Below are positions 1 through 8,248 of a stretch of DNA of 64,000 bases, piece after piece. The notes under the pieces were generated by a model. It did no database searches and was not told the DNA's origin. It saw nothing but the letters and a program-made list of their open reading frames with translations. A program made the translations under genes and the position numbers. Within the stretch, counting starts at the first letter, position 1. Every line of letters starts with the position of its first letter. The stretch spans positions 138,760 through 202,759 of the forward strand of contig CAZRIV010000006.1 of NCBI GenBank assembly GCA_964600235.1. The letters run 5' to 3'. This stretch comes from MWEI01 sp964600235. GTDB lineage: Bacteria > Desulfobacterota > Desulfomonilia > UBA1062.

Positions 1-66
1 CAGGACAAGAATGAAAAGGTACAGGAAAAGGCGCAGAACATGCACACGGGCCTCAGTGGTCTTTAA
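1..66 (+). CDS. C-terminal end of an unidentified protein (partial)
   Basis: The first reading frame is open from base 1 to a TAA at 64-66 and encodes 21 residues rich in Lys, Glu and Gln. It is probably the tail of a gene that begins before the window. The piece is too short to assign a family, and it could be a chance open frame. Confidence 0.4.
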   Translation, partial: QDKNEKVQEKAQNMHTGLSGL

Positions 67-483
67 TCCTTGATTGTGCCTCCCAGCGGGTGTTTGAAGA
101 GGTGAATACGGAATGCGGGGATTCTCCCTCATTCCTTCTCTATTCACATATCCTCTCGCCATGTGCTCCATGTATCCCTTTCTCTTCCGCCTGGGTGACA
201 ATGCCTCATGCCGCCGGGCCTTATCAGGCGCGATGCCCTTTCTCTTTGGTTATAGCATTCATGCAGAGGGATAACGATACTACTCTACCTTGGGACATAA
301 AGCAATATTCATGCAAAACATATATACTAAATAATATTAACATGTTCAAAGCAATTATCAAGGGGGCTTGCCGCAAATAAGGGCAATGAGGTTCTTAGTT
401 TGAAGAAAAATATTTCTCATATATTGCGGAATGGTTCGATTTGTTGATAAAAATGTGTGACAATTTTTCAGGTCATTTTGCCG
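67..483. other. Intergenic region without a recognisable gene
   Basis: About 420 bases become strongly AT-rich from about 290 onward. One open frame (90-380, plus strand) has no ribosome-binding site and an unconvincing composition. The AT-rich end may hold the promoter of the next gene, but I could not define clear -35/-10 boxes. Confidence 0.5.
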
Positions 484-1584
484 ATGAATAGAACAGCTAT
501 GGACAAGGTGAAAACAGACAGCGGTTTCCAGCTCTGGAGAGTACTTATGGCGATCCTTGTGGTGAGCGTATTCGCAGGGACGGTCATGCAGCTCAAAACG
601 GTGTTCTCTTTCAAGCCGATGACCTCCATGATCCACCCGGGATCGGGCGTGAGTAATCCGTTCAAATCGATCTTTACGGATAAGGCCTCCAAAGGGGTTG
701 CCGGCCACAGGGCACGCGTTTCCGAGCATGACGGCGCATTGAGGCTGGACAAGGAAGTGCTCTTACGCCTGCAAGACCGCTATGGAAAGGAACTGAACAA
801 TCCAAGGATACAGGTCCAGGCCATAGAAGAGATCCAGAGGCTCCTGGAATCCAAGTATCCGGCAAACGTTCAGGCCAGGATGGGCGAGGCCATAAGAATC
901 GTGTTTCCCGCTCATGCCGAACAGCTCTTGAAGATGTCCGCCAAGTTCACCCTCTATGGCACGTGGCTAAAAGGCGCCTGGGGTGGGCTCCTGGGAAGGA
1001 GCAAACAGGAGCGGGAAGCAGTCATCAAGGAAAAGCGCCGGGAAATTTTCGGGACTGATGCTCAAAAGATCTGGCCGGAAGATCTGCGGCCAAAGACAAT
1101 AAGCCAGGTATTGAGCGGATTGAACAAGGTTAAAGGCTCCTCACTGGAAGACAAGCTGTCCTTTTTCAGTGATACCATACACCAGGAATATGCCCTGGAG
1201 GCGCAGGCCTATATCAAGGAACATCAGAAAGAGCTCCTGGAGCGTTTTGTTAAACTCGAAAGCGTCCAGACAGACCTGAAAACGATGCAGCCTCAGGTGA
1301 GGAGACAGAACCTGATGACCATAGGCCGGACCCTTGGGATGGATGAAAGCGACCTGGCCCGGTGGATTGCGTTGGAAAAGACCCGGGATGAGCGGTGGAG
1401 CAGGGGAGACTCGTACATGAAGGAACGCAAACAGGTGATAGATAAGGTTCCTGAGGCCCTTCGCGAGCTCTTGCTGAACGAATTGAGGCAGAAATATTTC
1501 GACAAAGAGGCAGCCAGGATAGCATCAGAGGAAAAGTCCGGATATTTCAGGTTCAAGGTCAAAAGGGTTTACGGGTTGAACTAG
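484..1584 (+). CDS. Membrane-anchored helical protein, possibly lipase-chaperone-like
   Basis: About 366 residues from the ATG at 484; an in-frame GTG at 457 is the alternative, and neither has a strong ribosome-binding site. The N-terminus has one hydrophobic segment (about residues 17-37) after a short charged stretch. The remainder is charged, predicted helical and periplasmic if the segment is an uncleaved anchor. The order of anchor, variable linker and long helical domain, with a segment REIFGTDAQKIW, is reminiscent of lipase-specific foldases (Lif/LimK), but the diagnostic foldase motif was not clearly seen. No lipase lies beside it; a secreted hydrolase is at 27.8 kb. It is followed by a long hairpin and a convergent gene. 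Function is uncertain. Confidence 0.55.
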   Translation: MNRTAMDKVKTDSGFQLWRVLMAILVVSVFAGTVMQLKTVFSFKPMTSMIHPGSGVSNPFKSIFTDKASKGVAGHRARVSEHDGALRLDKEVLLRLQDRYGKELNNPRIQVQAIEEIQRLLESKYPANVQARMGEAIRIVFPAHAEQLLKMSAKFTLYGTWLKGAWGGLLGRSKQEREAVIKEKRREIFGTDAQKIWPEDLRPKTISQVLSGLNKVKGSSLEDKLSFFSDTIHQEYALEAQAYIKEHQKELLERFVKLESVQTDLKTMQPQVRRQNLMTIGRTLGMDESDLARWIALEKTRDERWSRGDSYMKERKQVIDKVPEALRELLLNELRQKYFDKEAARIASEEKSGYFRFKVKRVYGLN

Positions 1585-1627
1585 CATTCTATCCTGAGTT
1601 TGTGTTCGAAGTGGTGCAAAAACTCAA

Positions 1628-1716
1628 TCCGTTAAAGGAGGTGATCTCTTTAGCCTTTGAGAGATGCTGAATTTACCTCTCATTGAAAGGCTAAAGAGAT
1701 CACCTCCTTTAACGGA
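1628..1716. terminator. 31-bp perfect inverted repeat between convergent genes
   Basis: Arms 1628-1658 and 1686-1716 are exact reverse complements, with a 27-base loop that itself contains a 5-bp stem (GAGAG/CTCTC). It lies between the ends of two convergent genes, so transcription termination for both strands is the simplest role. There is no good T-tract. The left arm carries AAAGGAGGTGATC, and the right arm its complement GATCACCTCCTTT, which matches the 3' end of bacterial 16S rRNA. Confidence 0.6.
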
Positions 1717-1915
1717 CCTGTAAAAACAATTCAGTTCACCCTAAAAATTATAATTTTAATGAACACCTTAAAAGCGTGTCGGATGTGTATGGACGCATTC
1801 AAATGCACAATCCGGGATTACAGTGGGGTGCAGCCGGTAAGGCTCAACACATCTCAGTCAGGCTCAAACATCGTAAGTGCGTCCCGGCTACGAGCCTGCA
1901 GATGTGCGAATGCCT
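1717..1915. other. Intergenic, no gene seen
   Basis: About 200 bases separate the long hairpin from the end of the convergent methyltransferase gene. The short open frame starting at 1759 runs into the antisense of that gene and looks spurious. Confidence 0.5.
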
Positions 1916-2581
1916 CTACTCGGTTTTTAACATGTATTGAAAGCGGATGGTATAGATGGCGATGCCGAAGGCAACGGCCGCGTTCAGGGAGGTCTTGATG
2001 CCCTGCATGGGTATGGAAAGCACCTTCTCGCACTTCTCCAGTATGCCCGGATCCACCCCGCAGACCTCGTTGCCCACGACGATCACTATGGGTCTTTCGT
2101 CCGGTTCAGGGCGGACCTGATGGATCGGTATGGACCGCTCTCCTCCCTCGATGGCCCACAGACGCATCCCCTGCGATACGAGCTTTTCGGCTGTAGTAAA
2201 CCCATTGAGGCTGTGGCTCCAGGCAATGACCTCATCAGCGCCGAGGGCCGTTTTCCTGAGCCTGGGATTATGGGGCGTGGGAGTGATGCCGCACAGATGT
2301 ATATGAGAGATGCCTGCCCCGTCAGTGCTCCGGAATATGGAACCCACGTTGTAGATGCTCCTCAGGTTATCCAAAAGCACCTCGATACGCGGCAGGGCCA
2401 TACCCGACGGCATGGGGGCGGCCTTGTGCTCTTCATAGGGATCACTGACGGGCACGGCGGGCGACCCGCACCTGGGACAGGCCAGGTCGTCCGAATGGCC
2501 GTGGATAATGGGAAAACGGAGACCGCACCCGTGCTTCGTGCAGCATCGTATCTGGAGTCTCACCGTGGGCCGCATGCGCAT
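1916..2581 (-). CDS. SpoU/TrmH-family RNA 2'-O-methyltransferase with N-terminal Cys pairs
   Basis: 221 residues. The SPOUT knot motifs are in order: NLRSIYNVGSIFRST (motif 1, about 72), VVGNEVCGVDPG (motif 2) and IPMQGIKTSLNAAVAFGIA (motif 3, AdoMet-binding knot). Such enzymes transfer methyl from AdoMet to ribose 2'-OH in tRNA or rRNA. The first 60 residues carry Cys14/Cys19 and Cys35/Cys38, a zinc-ribbon-like arrangement that may help bind RNA. The RNA target cannot be told from sequence. The gene is monocistronic and converges on the preceding gene. An internal start without the Cys pairs is possible but would cut an otherwise sensible metal site. Confidence 0.85.
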   Translation of the reverse strand: MRMRPTVRLQIRCCTKHGCGLRFPIIHGHSDDLACPRCGSPAVPVSDPYEEHKAAPMPSGMALPRIEVLLDNLRSIYNVGSIFRSTDGAGISHIHLCGITPTPHNPRLRKTALGADEVIAWSHSLNGFTTAEKLVSQGMRLWAIEGGERSIPIHQVRPEPDERPIVIVVGNEVCGVDPGILEKCEKVLSIPMQGIKTSLNAAVAFGIAIYTIRFQYMLKTE

Positions 2582-2730
2582 TACCTACCACAGGCCCTGT
2601 CCCTAAGGAATGATAAATGGGGACATGAAGGCCCCCTTCACATCGATGAGGCCGAAATGCATGCCTTGAACTGGTAAGTTTTCCCCCCCGGATATTCTCT
2701 GCCCGGGTCCTTACAGACAAAAGGAGGCTA

Positions 2731-2764
2731 TTGACAGCATGCTCACGGGCCTTACTTTAATAGT
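2731..2764 (+). promoter_or_regulatory. Candidate sigma-70 promoter of the universal stress protein gene
   Basis: TTGACA at 2731-2736 is a consensus -35. A T/A-rich stretch (TACTTTAATAG) begins 16 bases later and could serve as the -10. GCTCAC and GTGAGC flank it and could pair. Confidence 0.4.
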
Positions 2765-2800
2765 GAGCAGCACGCAGGGCGACAGTCCAAGGGGGGGCGT

Positions 2801-3190
2801 ATGAAGATCCTGATGTATTACGACGGTACAGAGGAATCAAAGGAGGCCATACCTGTTGCAAAGTTGCACGGCAAGGCCTTTCAGGCAAAGGTGGAAGTGG
2901 TTTCTTCTTTTCCCAGTGGAGGAGAGTCGCACCTGAAAGACATCGAGGAGAGGGAAAACGAACTCGAATACGTCAAGACCGTTTTTGAAAAAGAGAATAT
3001 CCCCTGCGAGACCCACCTGCTCATCCGTGGGCATGAGGCGGGCGAGGACATCGTCAGGTTTGCCTTGGAGAAGGACGTGGACGAGATCATCATCGGTACC
3101 GAGAAGCGGACCAGGGTGGAGAAGTTTCTCCTGGGCTCGGTGGCCCAGCATGTCATACTGAACGCGAACCGGCCTGTGGTCGTTGTCTGA
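2801..3190 (+). CDS. Universal stress protein (UspA family)
   Basis: 129 residues, a typical single-domain length. The Rossmann-like fold opens with KILMYYDGTEESKEA and ends with the nucleotide-binding loop region IIIGTEKRT...FLLGSVAQHVI, close to the ATP-binding G-2X-G-9X-G-S/T signature, although the second Gly is Lys. A G-rich ribosome-binding site (AAGGGGGGG) precedes the ATG. Usp proteins act in the cytoplasm in stress and energy-limitation responses. A consensus -35 box lies about 70 bases upstream, suggesting its own promoter. Confidence 0.88.
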   Translation: MKILMYYDGTEESKEAIPVAKLHGKAFQAKVEVVSSFPSGGESHLKDIEERENELEYVKTVFEKENIPCETHLLIRGHEAGEDIVRFALEKDVDEIIIGTEKRTRVEKFLLGSVAQHVILNANRPVVVV

Positions 3191-3329
3191 TCAGGTCCGG
3201 TTCCGGCTGCGCAGCTTCCTCTTCTCCGGCTCTCAGATCAGCCGGACCTTTACAGGTGTATGTTTCCGGGATAAACTGGTCTGTGCATCACCAGGTATCT
3301 GATGCACCGATCGGTAGACTCTGGAGAAC

Positions 3330-3806
3330 ATGATGGGCGTTGAAGAGGTGCGGGCATTCTTTCTGGAAAAGGGCCTTGAATATGAAATAAAGGAGCTTGA
3401 GGAGGGCACCGAGACCGTCGAACGTGCTGCAAAGGCACTGGGTGTCGTACCCGCTCTCATCGCCAAGACCCTGGCCTTTCATATGGATGATACGGGCATT
3501 ATTATCGTAACAAAGGGTGATGCAAGGATTGACAGCAGGAAATTCAAGCAGGTCTTCCGCACAAAGCCAAAAATGCTCGCGGCTGACGAAGTCTTTCACC
3601 TGACCGGTCACAGGGTGGGGGGCGTATGCCCCTTCGGCCTGAAGACGCCCATGAAGGTTTTCCTCGATGTGAGTCTGAAGCCCTTTGAAATGGTCTATCC
3701 CGCCGCCGGGTCTGCCAACTCCCATATCGGTATCGCCCCGGACGACCTGTGCAGAATCACCCAGGCCTGTTGGGTGGATGTGTGCAAGCCGGATGTCGAT
3801 CAGTGA
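3330..3806 (+). CDS. YbaK/EbsC-family aminoacyl-tRNA deacylase
   Basis: 158 residues, the standard length of free-standing YbaK-type editing proteins, which hydrolyse mischarged aminoacyl-tRNA such as Cys-tRNA(Pro). Family features are the catalytic-lysine strand ALIAKTLAF, the G-D-A-R-I-D-S-R-K-F segment, GHRVGGVCPFG and the final YPAAGSANSHI. GGAG precedes the tandem ATGs, so the start may be 3330 or 3333. Substrate specificity (YbaK, ProX or other) cannot be resolved here. Confidence 0.85.
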   Translation: MMGVEEVRAFFLEKGLEYEIKELEEGTETVERAAKALGVVPALIAKTLAFHMDDTGIIIVTKGDARIDSRKFKQVFRTKPKMLAADEVFHLTGHRVGGVCPFGLKTPMKVFLDVSLKPFEMVYPAAGSANSHIGIAPDDLCRITQACWVDVCKPDVDQ

Positions 3807-3896
3807 AGGGTGGCAGGCAAGCAGGGTTGGAATTCACCCGGGGGGGCGTGGTCGGGACCGCCCTTTGATCTACCGCATGAGAGACATGGAGGAGTG

Positions 3897-4415
3897 ATGA
3901 AAAAGGCGCCAATCGGTTCAGGACTGGATTGTTTCATCGCAAAGGCACTCGAACTCGGGGCACAAGGTGCGAAAGTGATCGATGCCGCAAGCATCGTGAC
4001 TGCCGCCTGGGTGCGCCTGAAATGCCAGTTCGGATGCGACGGCTACAATGAAGGCCTCTGCTGCCCTCCTCATACGCCGAAGCCCGGGGAGACACAGGAG
4101 GTCATAGATTGCTACCACCGCGCGCTCCTGGTTCACTTTCCGAAACTCGGCAGGCCGAGCAGTGTGGTCGTCGAGCTCGAGCGCGACATTTTTCTCTCCG
4201 GGTTCTACAAGGCCTTCGGCTTCGGCGCAGGTCCCTGCAGGTTGTGCCGGAAGTGCCATCTCGATGCATGCACCCATCGGGATAAGGCCAGGCCCTCCAT
4301 GGAGGCATGCGGCATAGATGTGTATGCCACCGCCCGCGACAACGGCTTTCCCATAGAGGTGGTCCGGGACCGCTCATGCGCCCAGAACTACTACGGGCTC
4401 ATCCTCATAGACTGA
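3897..4415 (+). CDS. DUF2284 predicted metal-binding protein
   Basis: 172 residues from the ATG at 3897, which has GGAGGAG just upstream; a longer frame from 3810 lacks a ribosome-binding site. Two Cys clusters define the family: CQFGCDGYNEGLCCPPHTP in the first half and CRLCRKCHLDACTH in the second. Together with the terminal DRSCAQNYYGLI they suggest a metal or iron-sulfur site. DUF2284 proteins are common in anaerobes and have no established biochemical role. It precedes the selenoprotein flavoenzyme by about 200 bases, so a shared redox role is possible but unproven. Confidence 0.85.
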   Translation: MKKAPIGSGLDCFIAKALELGAQGAKVIDAASIVTAAWVRLKCQFGCDGYNEGLCCPPHTPKPGETQEVIDCYHRALLVHFPKLGRPSSVVVELERDIFLSGFYKAFGFGAGPCRLCRKCHLDACTHRDKARPSMEACGIDVYATARDNGFPIEVVRDRSCAQNYYGLILID

Positions 4416-4516
4416 ATGATTGAAGGGCCGTGTGTACCTGTGTTGATTGCTAAAGGATGGGCCCCGAGGCTGCCCCTGCGGGCAACGTGTCAGAATGATA
4501 AGGAAGTATAGCGTGA

Positions 4517-4527
4517 GGGGGGGGGGG
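4517..4527 (+). repeat. Homopolymeric G11 tract
   Basis: Eleven consecutive G residues lie in the leader about 94 bases upstream of the CoA-disulfide-reductase-like gene. Tracts of this length are slippage-prone. Confidence 0.8.
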
Positions 4528-4620
4528 AGCATATATTACCTTCATCATGCCCTTGAAGAGCCATTGTCATTTCTTATTATTTATTAATCACGAGAAATCA
4601 TTCCCTGGAGGTTTTGTGCC

Positions 4621-5982
4621 ATGAAACCCATAGTCATCATAGGTGCGGTGGCCGCCGGCATGAGCGCGGCGAGCGTCATCAGGCGTAAACGCAAGGATCT
4701 GCACACGATCGTCTTCGGCAGGGAGCACTATATATCGTATGGCGCCTGAGGCATGCCCTACTATGTATCCGGGTTGATACATAAATCCGACCAGCTGCTG
4801 GCGCTTTCACCCGAAGAGGCCATAAACAAGCGGGGCATCGATCTGAGGACACGCCACGAGGTGACCCGCATCGACCGTCCGGCAAAGAGGGTTGCCGTGC
4901 ATGACCTGGAAACAGGCAACACCTTTGAGCAGGAGTATGAAAAGCTCATCCTTGCCATCGGTGCAAGGGCCATAAGGCCGGATATGCCCGGCATTGACCT
5001 GCCCGGTATATTCACCCTCAAGGAGTTTCAGGACGTTCTCGATCTGAAGGGCTTCATGGAACACGTAAAGCCCACCCGCAGCGTCATCATAGGCGGAGGT
5101 TATATCGGCATCGAGGTGGCGGAGGCCTTTGTCTCTCTGGGCATGGATGTGACAATGGTCGAAGCCCTGCCGAGGATCATGTCGATCATGGACGAGGACA
5201 TGTCGAGGCTCGCAGAAGAGGAGATGGCCGGGAACTTCATCAAGATCATCACGGCCAGAAAGGTTGTCGGGTTCAGGGGTTCCGGGCGTGTCCGCAAGGT
5301 GATTCTCGATGGCGGGGATTCGCTCGATGCCGATTGCGTGATAATGTCCATCGGGGTGGTGCCCAACAGCGATCTGGCTATGAAGGCCGGCCTCGAACTG
5401 GGGGAGCGTGGCGCCATAAAGACAGACCGGTTTCAGAAGACCAGCGACCAGGATATCTTTGCCGCCGGGGACTGTGCCGCCTCCTATCACCGGGTTCTGA
5501 AACAGGATGTATTCATCCCCCTGGGTCTCACTGCCAACCGCCACGGCAGGATGTGCGGGGAAAACCTGGTGGCAGAACTGGCGGGGGAGGCCATGAAGCC
5601 GTTCCCCGGCATCATGGGCACTGCCATAGCCAAGGTGTTCGACCTGGAGATGGGGAAGACCGGCATCGGCCAGTCGGATATCGACAGGTACAAACCGAGC
5701 GGTATCAGTTCTGTGGCAGTCAAGGCCAGGAATCTCCCCGGGTATTACCCGGGCTCCTCGGACCTGTGGGTGAAACTGTATTTTCATGAGGCATCCGGGG
5801 TTATCATGGGCGGGCAGGTCGTCGGCAAGGGAGGTGTAGCCATGAGGCTTGACACCCTGGTGGCGGCGGTGAGTGCCGGCATGACGCTGGAAGACCTGTA
5901 CGGACTCGACATGGCCTATGCACCACCCTTTGCCCCGGTGTGGGACCCTCTGCTCGTGGCCGCCAAGGCGGGGATGAAGTAA
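4621..5982 (+). CDS. Selenocysteine-containing CoA-disulfide reductase / NADH oxidase-like flavoprotein
   Basis: Read through an in-frame TGA (4747-4749, codon 43) the gene gives 453 residues, close to the family length. The N-terminal FAD fold reads VIIGAVAAGMSAA. Codon 43 lies in SYGA-U-GMPYYVSG, the place of the active-site Cys of CoA-disulfide reductases (Cys43 in the staphylococcal enzyme), so UGA replaces exactly that Cys. The NAD(P)H fold follows at about 160 (VIIGGGYIGIEVAEAF), then the FAD motif IFAAGDCA at about 280 and a C-terminal dimerisation domain. GGAGG lies 7-8 bases before ATG 4621. A hairpin 13-34 bases after the TGA resembles a bacterial SECIS. Expected role: NAD(P)H-dependent reduction of disulfides, persulfides or peroxide/oxygen. 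Without readthrough the product would be a 42-residue stub. Confidence 0.85.
4762..4783 (+). promoter_or_regulatory. Putative bacterial SECIS element
   Basis: TATGTATC (4762-4769) pairs perfectly with GATACATA (4776-4783) and encloses the loop CGGGTT. The loop begins about 21 bases after the TGA and contains GGGU, within the spacing and loop composition expected for SelB-binding bacterial SECIS hairpins. It lies inside the coding region, as bacterial SECIS elements do. Confidence 0.7.
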
Positions 5983-6276
5983 AGCACGCCATTGTTGGCG
6001 TCACACCATGGGCCAGGTGCAAAATAAAAGTCCGGGCCGGGTATGATCCGGAATACGTTATCGGGTACGGTTATTTCTCCCGTGACGTGGTTCCCTTAAG
6101 AGTAAAGCCTGGGATTTGAAATACCTTTCTTCACAGTACCTGTTCACCTTTTCCTCCCAGCCGTCATATTATCTCCCCCATCAGGCAACATTTGCTCCCC
6201 CTGCAGTGAAAATTTTCCCATGGGGCATGGGTTCATCATCTCCGTGATTGAGGACGGGCCTTGCCCGGCAATGTCT
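5983..6276. other. Intergenic upstream of the flagellar block
   Basis: About 290 bases with no convincing gene between the flavoprotein and the sigma-54 promoter of fliK. I saw no terminator with a T-tract. Confidence 0.5.
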
Positions 6277-6292
6277 TGGCACCATGGTTGCT
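6277..6292 (+). promoter_or_regulatory. Sigma-54 (-24/-12) promoter of fliK-flgD-flgE
   Basis: TGGCACCATGGTTGCT is a full match to the RpoN consensus, with GG at 6278-6279 and GC at 6290-6291, ten bases apart. The predicted start near 6302 leaves a short leader with GGAGG before the ATG at 6330. This matches the common sigma-54 control of hook genes and needs an NtrC-type activator such as FlrC/FlbD encoded elsewhere. Confidence 0.85.
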
Positions 6293-6329
6293 CATACAGC
6301 CGGCAAAGACTTTGTGTATGGAGGCGACA

Positions 6330-8225
6330 ATGCAGTCACCCTTAGTGGCACTCATGGAAATTGCCGGTGGAGCAGCAGACCTCGTGAAGAGGGCCATGGG
6401 TAATGGTACGCCCAAGGCAGGGTTTGACGAGCAGTTTCAGAAGGTCCTTGCAGAGGCGCCCGGGGTGGAGAGAAACTTGAAGGGAAAGACCACGGAGGGA
6501 AAAGGCGGCATACATGAGGACATGAAGGCCGTTTTTGAAGACCCCCGGGCGGAACAGGTGCTGCAGTACCTGGCTGCGCTGAACTCCCTGGGACTGAACA
6601 TGGAAGACGCGAAGGCCCTGCTTTCGGGTGAGGGCGAGATTTCCGACGGTGGATTAAAGGCAATCCTTGCCGCCATGGGGATCAAGGGTGCCGATTGTGC
6701 GCAGCTCATGACGGATCCTGAGCTGGTGGCGGGCCTGAAGGCCCGGATCGGCCAGACGGTATCGGCCGGCTTTCAGGAGGGGCTCAATCCCCTCCTGCAG
6801 TCCACCGGTGAAGGCATCTCAGATGAAATGCTGGCCGCGCTCATGAACTCAAGCGGGCTGGCTGATGATGATATCACGCAACTTATGGCAGACGCTGCAA
6901 AGGTGGCCGAGCTCAAGACGCTGATCGCCCATGCCGCCTCAACCGAGGCTGATGGCCTTTCCCAGGGCACGGCAGGCGAGACGGCGGACCAGGAGCTGAA
7001 GGCGCTCCTGGCAGCCATGGGGATGCAGGATCCGGATATCGAGCGGTTCCTGGCAGACCAGGAAAAGGTATCGTCGCTCAAGATAAAACTGGCTGAGATA
7101 TCCTCTTCGGGCATCAACAGCCGGGTCGGAGGCGCTCTTCCTGATATCGATAAGATGATGGGGCAGATCGACACCCTCAATGCGATGATCGCCCAGTTTG
7201 CGGCATCAAAAGGGTTTCCTGCAGGCATTACGAAAGGGATCGATCCGCTCGTCTTCAAGACGGTTACGGCCGAGATCCCGCAGGTATCCTCGGCGATCAA
7301 GGAGTCCGTAGCCGGGTATCTCACGTCCAATGGCATGGGCGCATACCTTCCCGAAGCTTCCCACTCGGTCGCTTCCACGGCCGGGGCCTCGGACGCCCCC
7401 GCCATGACCCAGGTTCTTGAGGCCGTAGATACCCTTGAGAAGACCTTCAACATCCCGAAGAAAACAGTTCAGGACCTCATATTCTCCTCAACCCCGGAGG
7501 TCAGGTCGGCTGCCGTCGATGAGGCTGCTTCACGGGTCAATGAGTTCCTCACGGCTAATGCCGGCAAGGACCTCACAAAGCAGGTCGAAGGCGCCTTAAG
7601 CCTCCTGAAAGGCACACTTTCCAAGGAAGAGTTCGCCAAGATGGAGAATGTCCTCAAGGCATTCAACCAGGATCCGGCGCTAATCGGCCAGGGGGTCACC
7701 ATTGACAGGCATGGCATGCAATCCATTGCCAGGGCCTTGGGCGCCGATCCGGGTCTTGCGCGAAACAGTTATACCCAGCAGGTCATGGATCAGATATCGC
7801 AGGCACTGCCTGCAGGTATAAAGGCGGGCGAAGGTTCCATGATCCTGAAACTCAACCCACCCATGCTCGGAAGGGTGGATGTGGATATCCGCATGCAGGA
7901 CGGCAAGATACTGGCCTCATTCAAGGCGGACCAGAGCGTTACCCGCGAAATACTCCAGCAGAACATGCACCTCCTGAAGGATGCGCTGTCAGACCAGGGC
8001 ATCAAGGCTGCCCAGTTCGTGGTGAGCGCCGATTCTTTCAACTCGCGCGAGCACCGCGAGGCGTATGCGGCCTGGGCCGGTTACGAACAGGGCAAGGGCG
8101 GGTCTTCACGGCAGGGTAATGGGACTGGTACGGGAAGCTCCCGGAAGGACCAGGATGAATACGGCCATACATATGAACCCTTGAACAGGTACGCCGGTAA
8201 CGGCAGACTCGATATTATTGCCTAA
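6330..8225 (+). CDS. fliK: Flagellar hook-length control protein FliK
   Basis: 631 residues from the ATG at 6330, chosen because GGAGG lies just upstream and the sigma-54 start site near 6302 would exclude the longer frame at 6261. The C-terminal Flg_hook domain (about 490-572) contains LKLNPPMLGRVDVDIRMQDG and the LLKDALSDQGI helix; this domain binds FlhB to switch export specificity. The N-terminal part is Ala/Leu-rich, predicted helical, and holds three imperfect repeats of a KALLAAMG...D..V..LK unit (about 90-145, 160-205 and 218-258), presumably the ruler region. It is first in the operon with flgD and flgE, the proteins whose assembly it measures. Confidence 0.9.
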   Translation: MQSPLVALMEIAGGAADLVKRAMGNGTPKAGFDEQFQKVLAEAPGVERNLKGKTTEGKGGIHEDMKAVFEDPRAEQVLQYLAALNSLGLNMEDAKALLSGEGEISDGGLKAILAAMGIKGADCAQLMTDPELVAGLKARIGQTVSAGFQEGLNPLLQSTGEGISDEMLAALMNSSGLADDDITQLMADAAKVAELKTLIAHAASTEADGLSQGTAGETADQELKALLAAMGMQDPDIERFLADQEKVSSLKIKLAEISSSGINSRVGGALPDIDKMMGQIDTLNAMIAQFAASKGFPAGITKGIDPLVFKTVTAEIPQVSSAIKESVAGYLTSNGMGAYLPEASHSVASTAGASDAPAMTQVLEAVDTLEKTFNIPKKTVQDLIFSSTPEVRSAAVDEAASRVNEFLTANAGKDLTKQVEGALSLLKGTLSKEEFAKMENVLKAFNQDPALIGQGVTIDRHGMQSIARALGADPGLARNSYTQQVMDQISQALPAGIKAGEGSMILKLNPPMLGRVDVDIRMQDGKILASFKADQSVTREILQQNMHLLKDALSDQGIKAAQFVVSADSFNSREHREAYAAWAGYEQGKGGSSRQGNGTGTGSSRKDQDEYGHTYEPLNRYAGNGRLDIIA

Positions 8226-8248
8226 GGAATGGAGAGAAGGAGGAGATA

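Noticed and set aside
90..380. Open frame of 96 residues on the plus strand
   Set aside because: No ribosome-binding site, odd composition, and AT-rich intergenic context; looks like a chance frame.
1937..2677. 246-residue open frame on the plus strand
   Set aside because: Antisense to the SpoU methyltransferase, which has clear family motifs; a shadow frame of GC-rich coding DNA.
4747..4749. TGA read as a nonsense mutation, making the flavoprotein a pseudogene
   Set aside because: The rest of the frame is intact, the TGA is exactly at the redox Cys, and a SECIS-like hairpin follows; selenocysteine explains this better.
4807..5787. 326-residue minus-strand frame
   Set aside because: Antisense to the flavoprotein, whose cofactor motifs are unmistakable.
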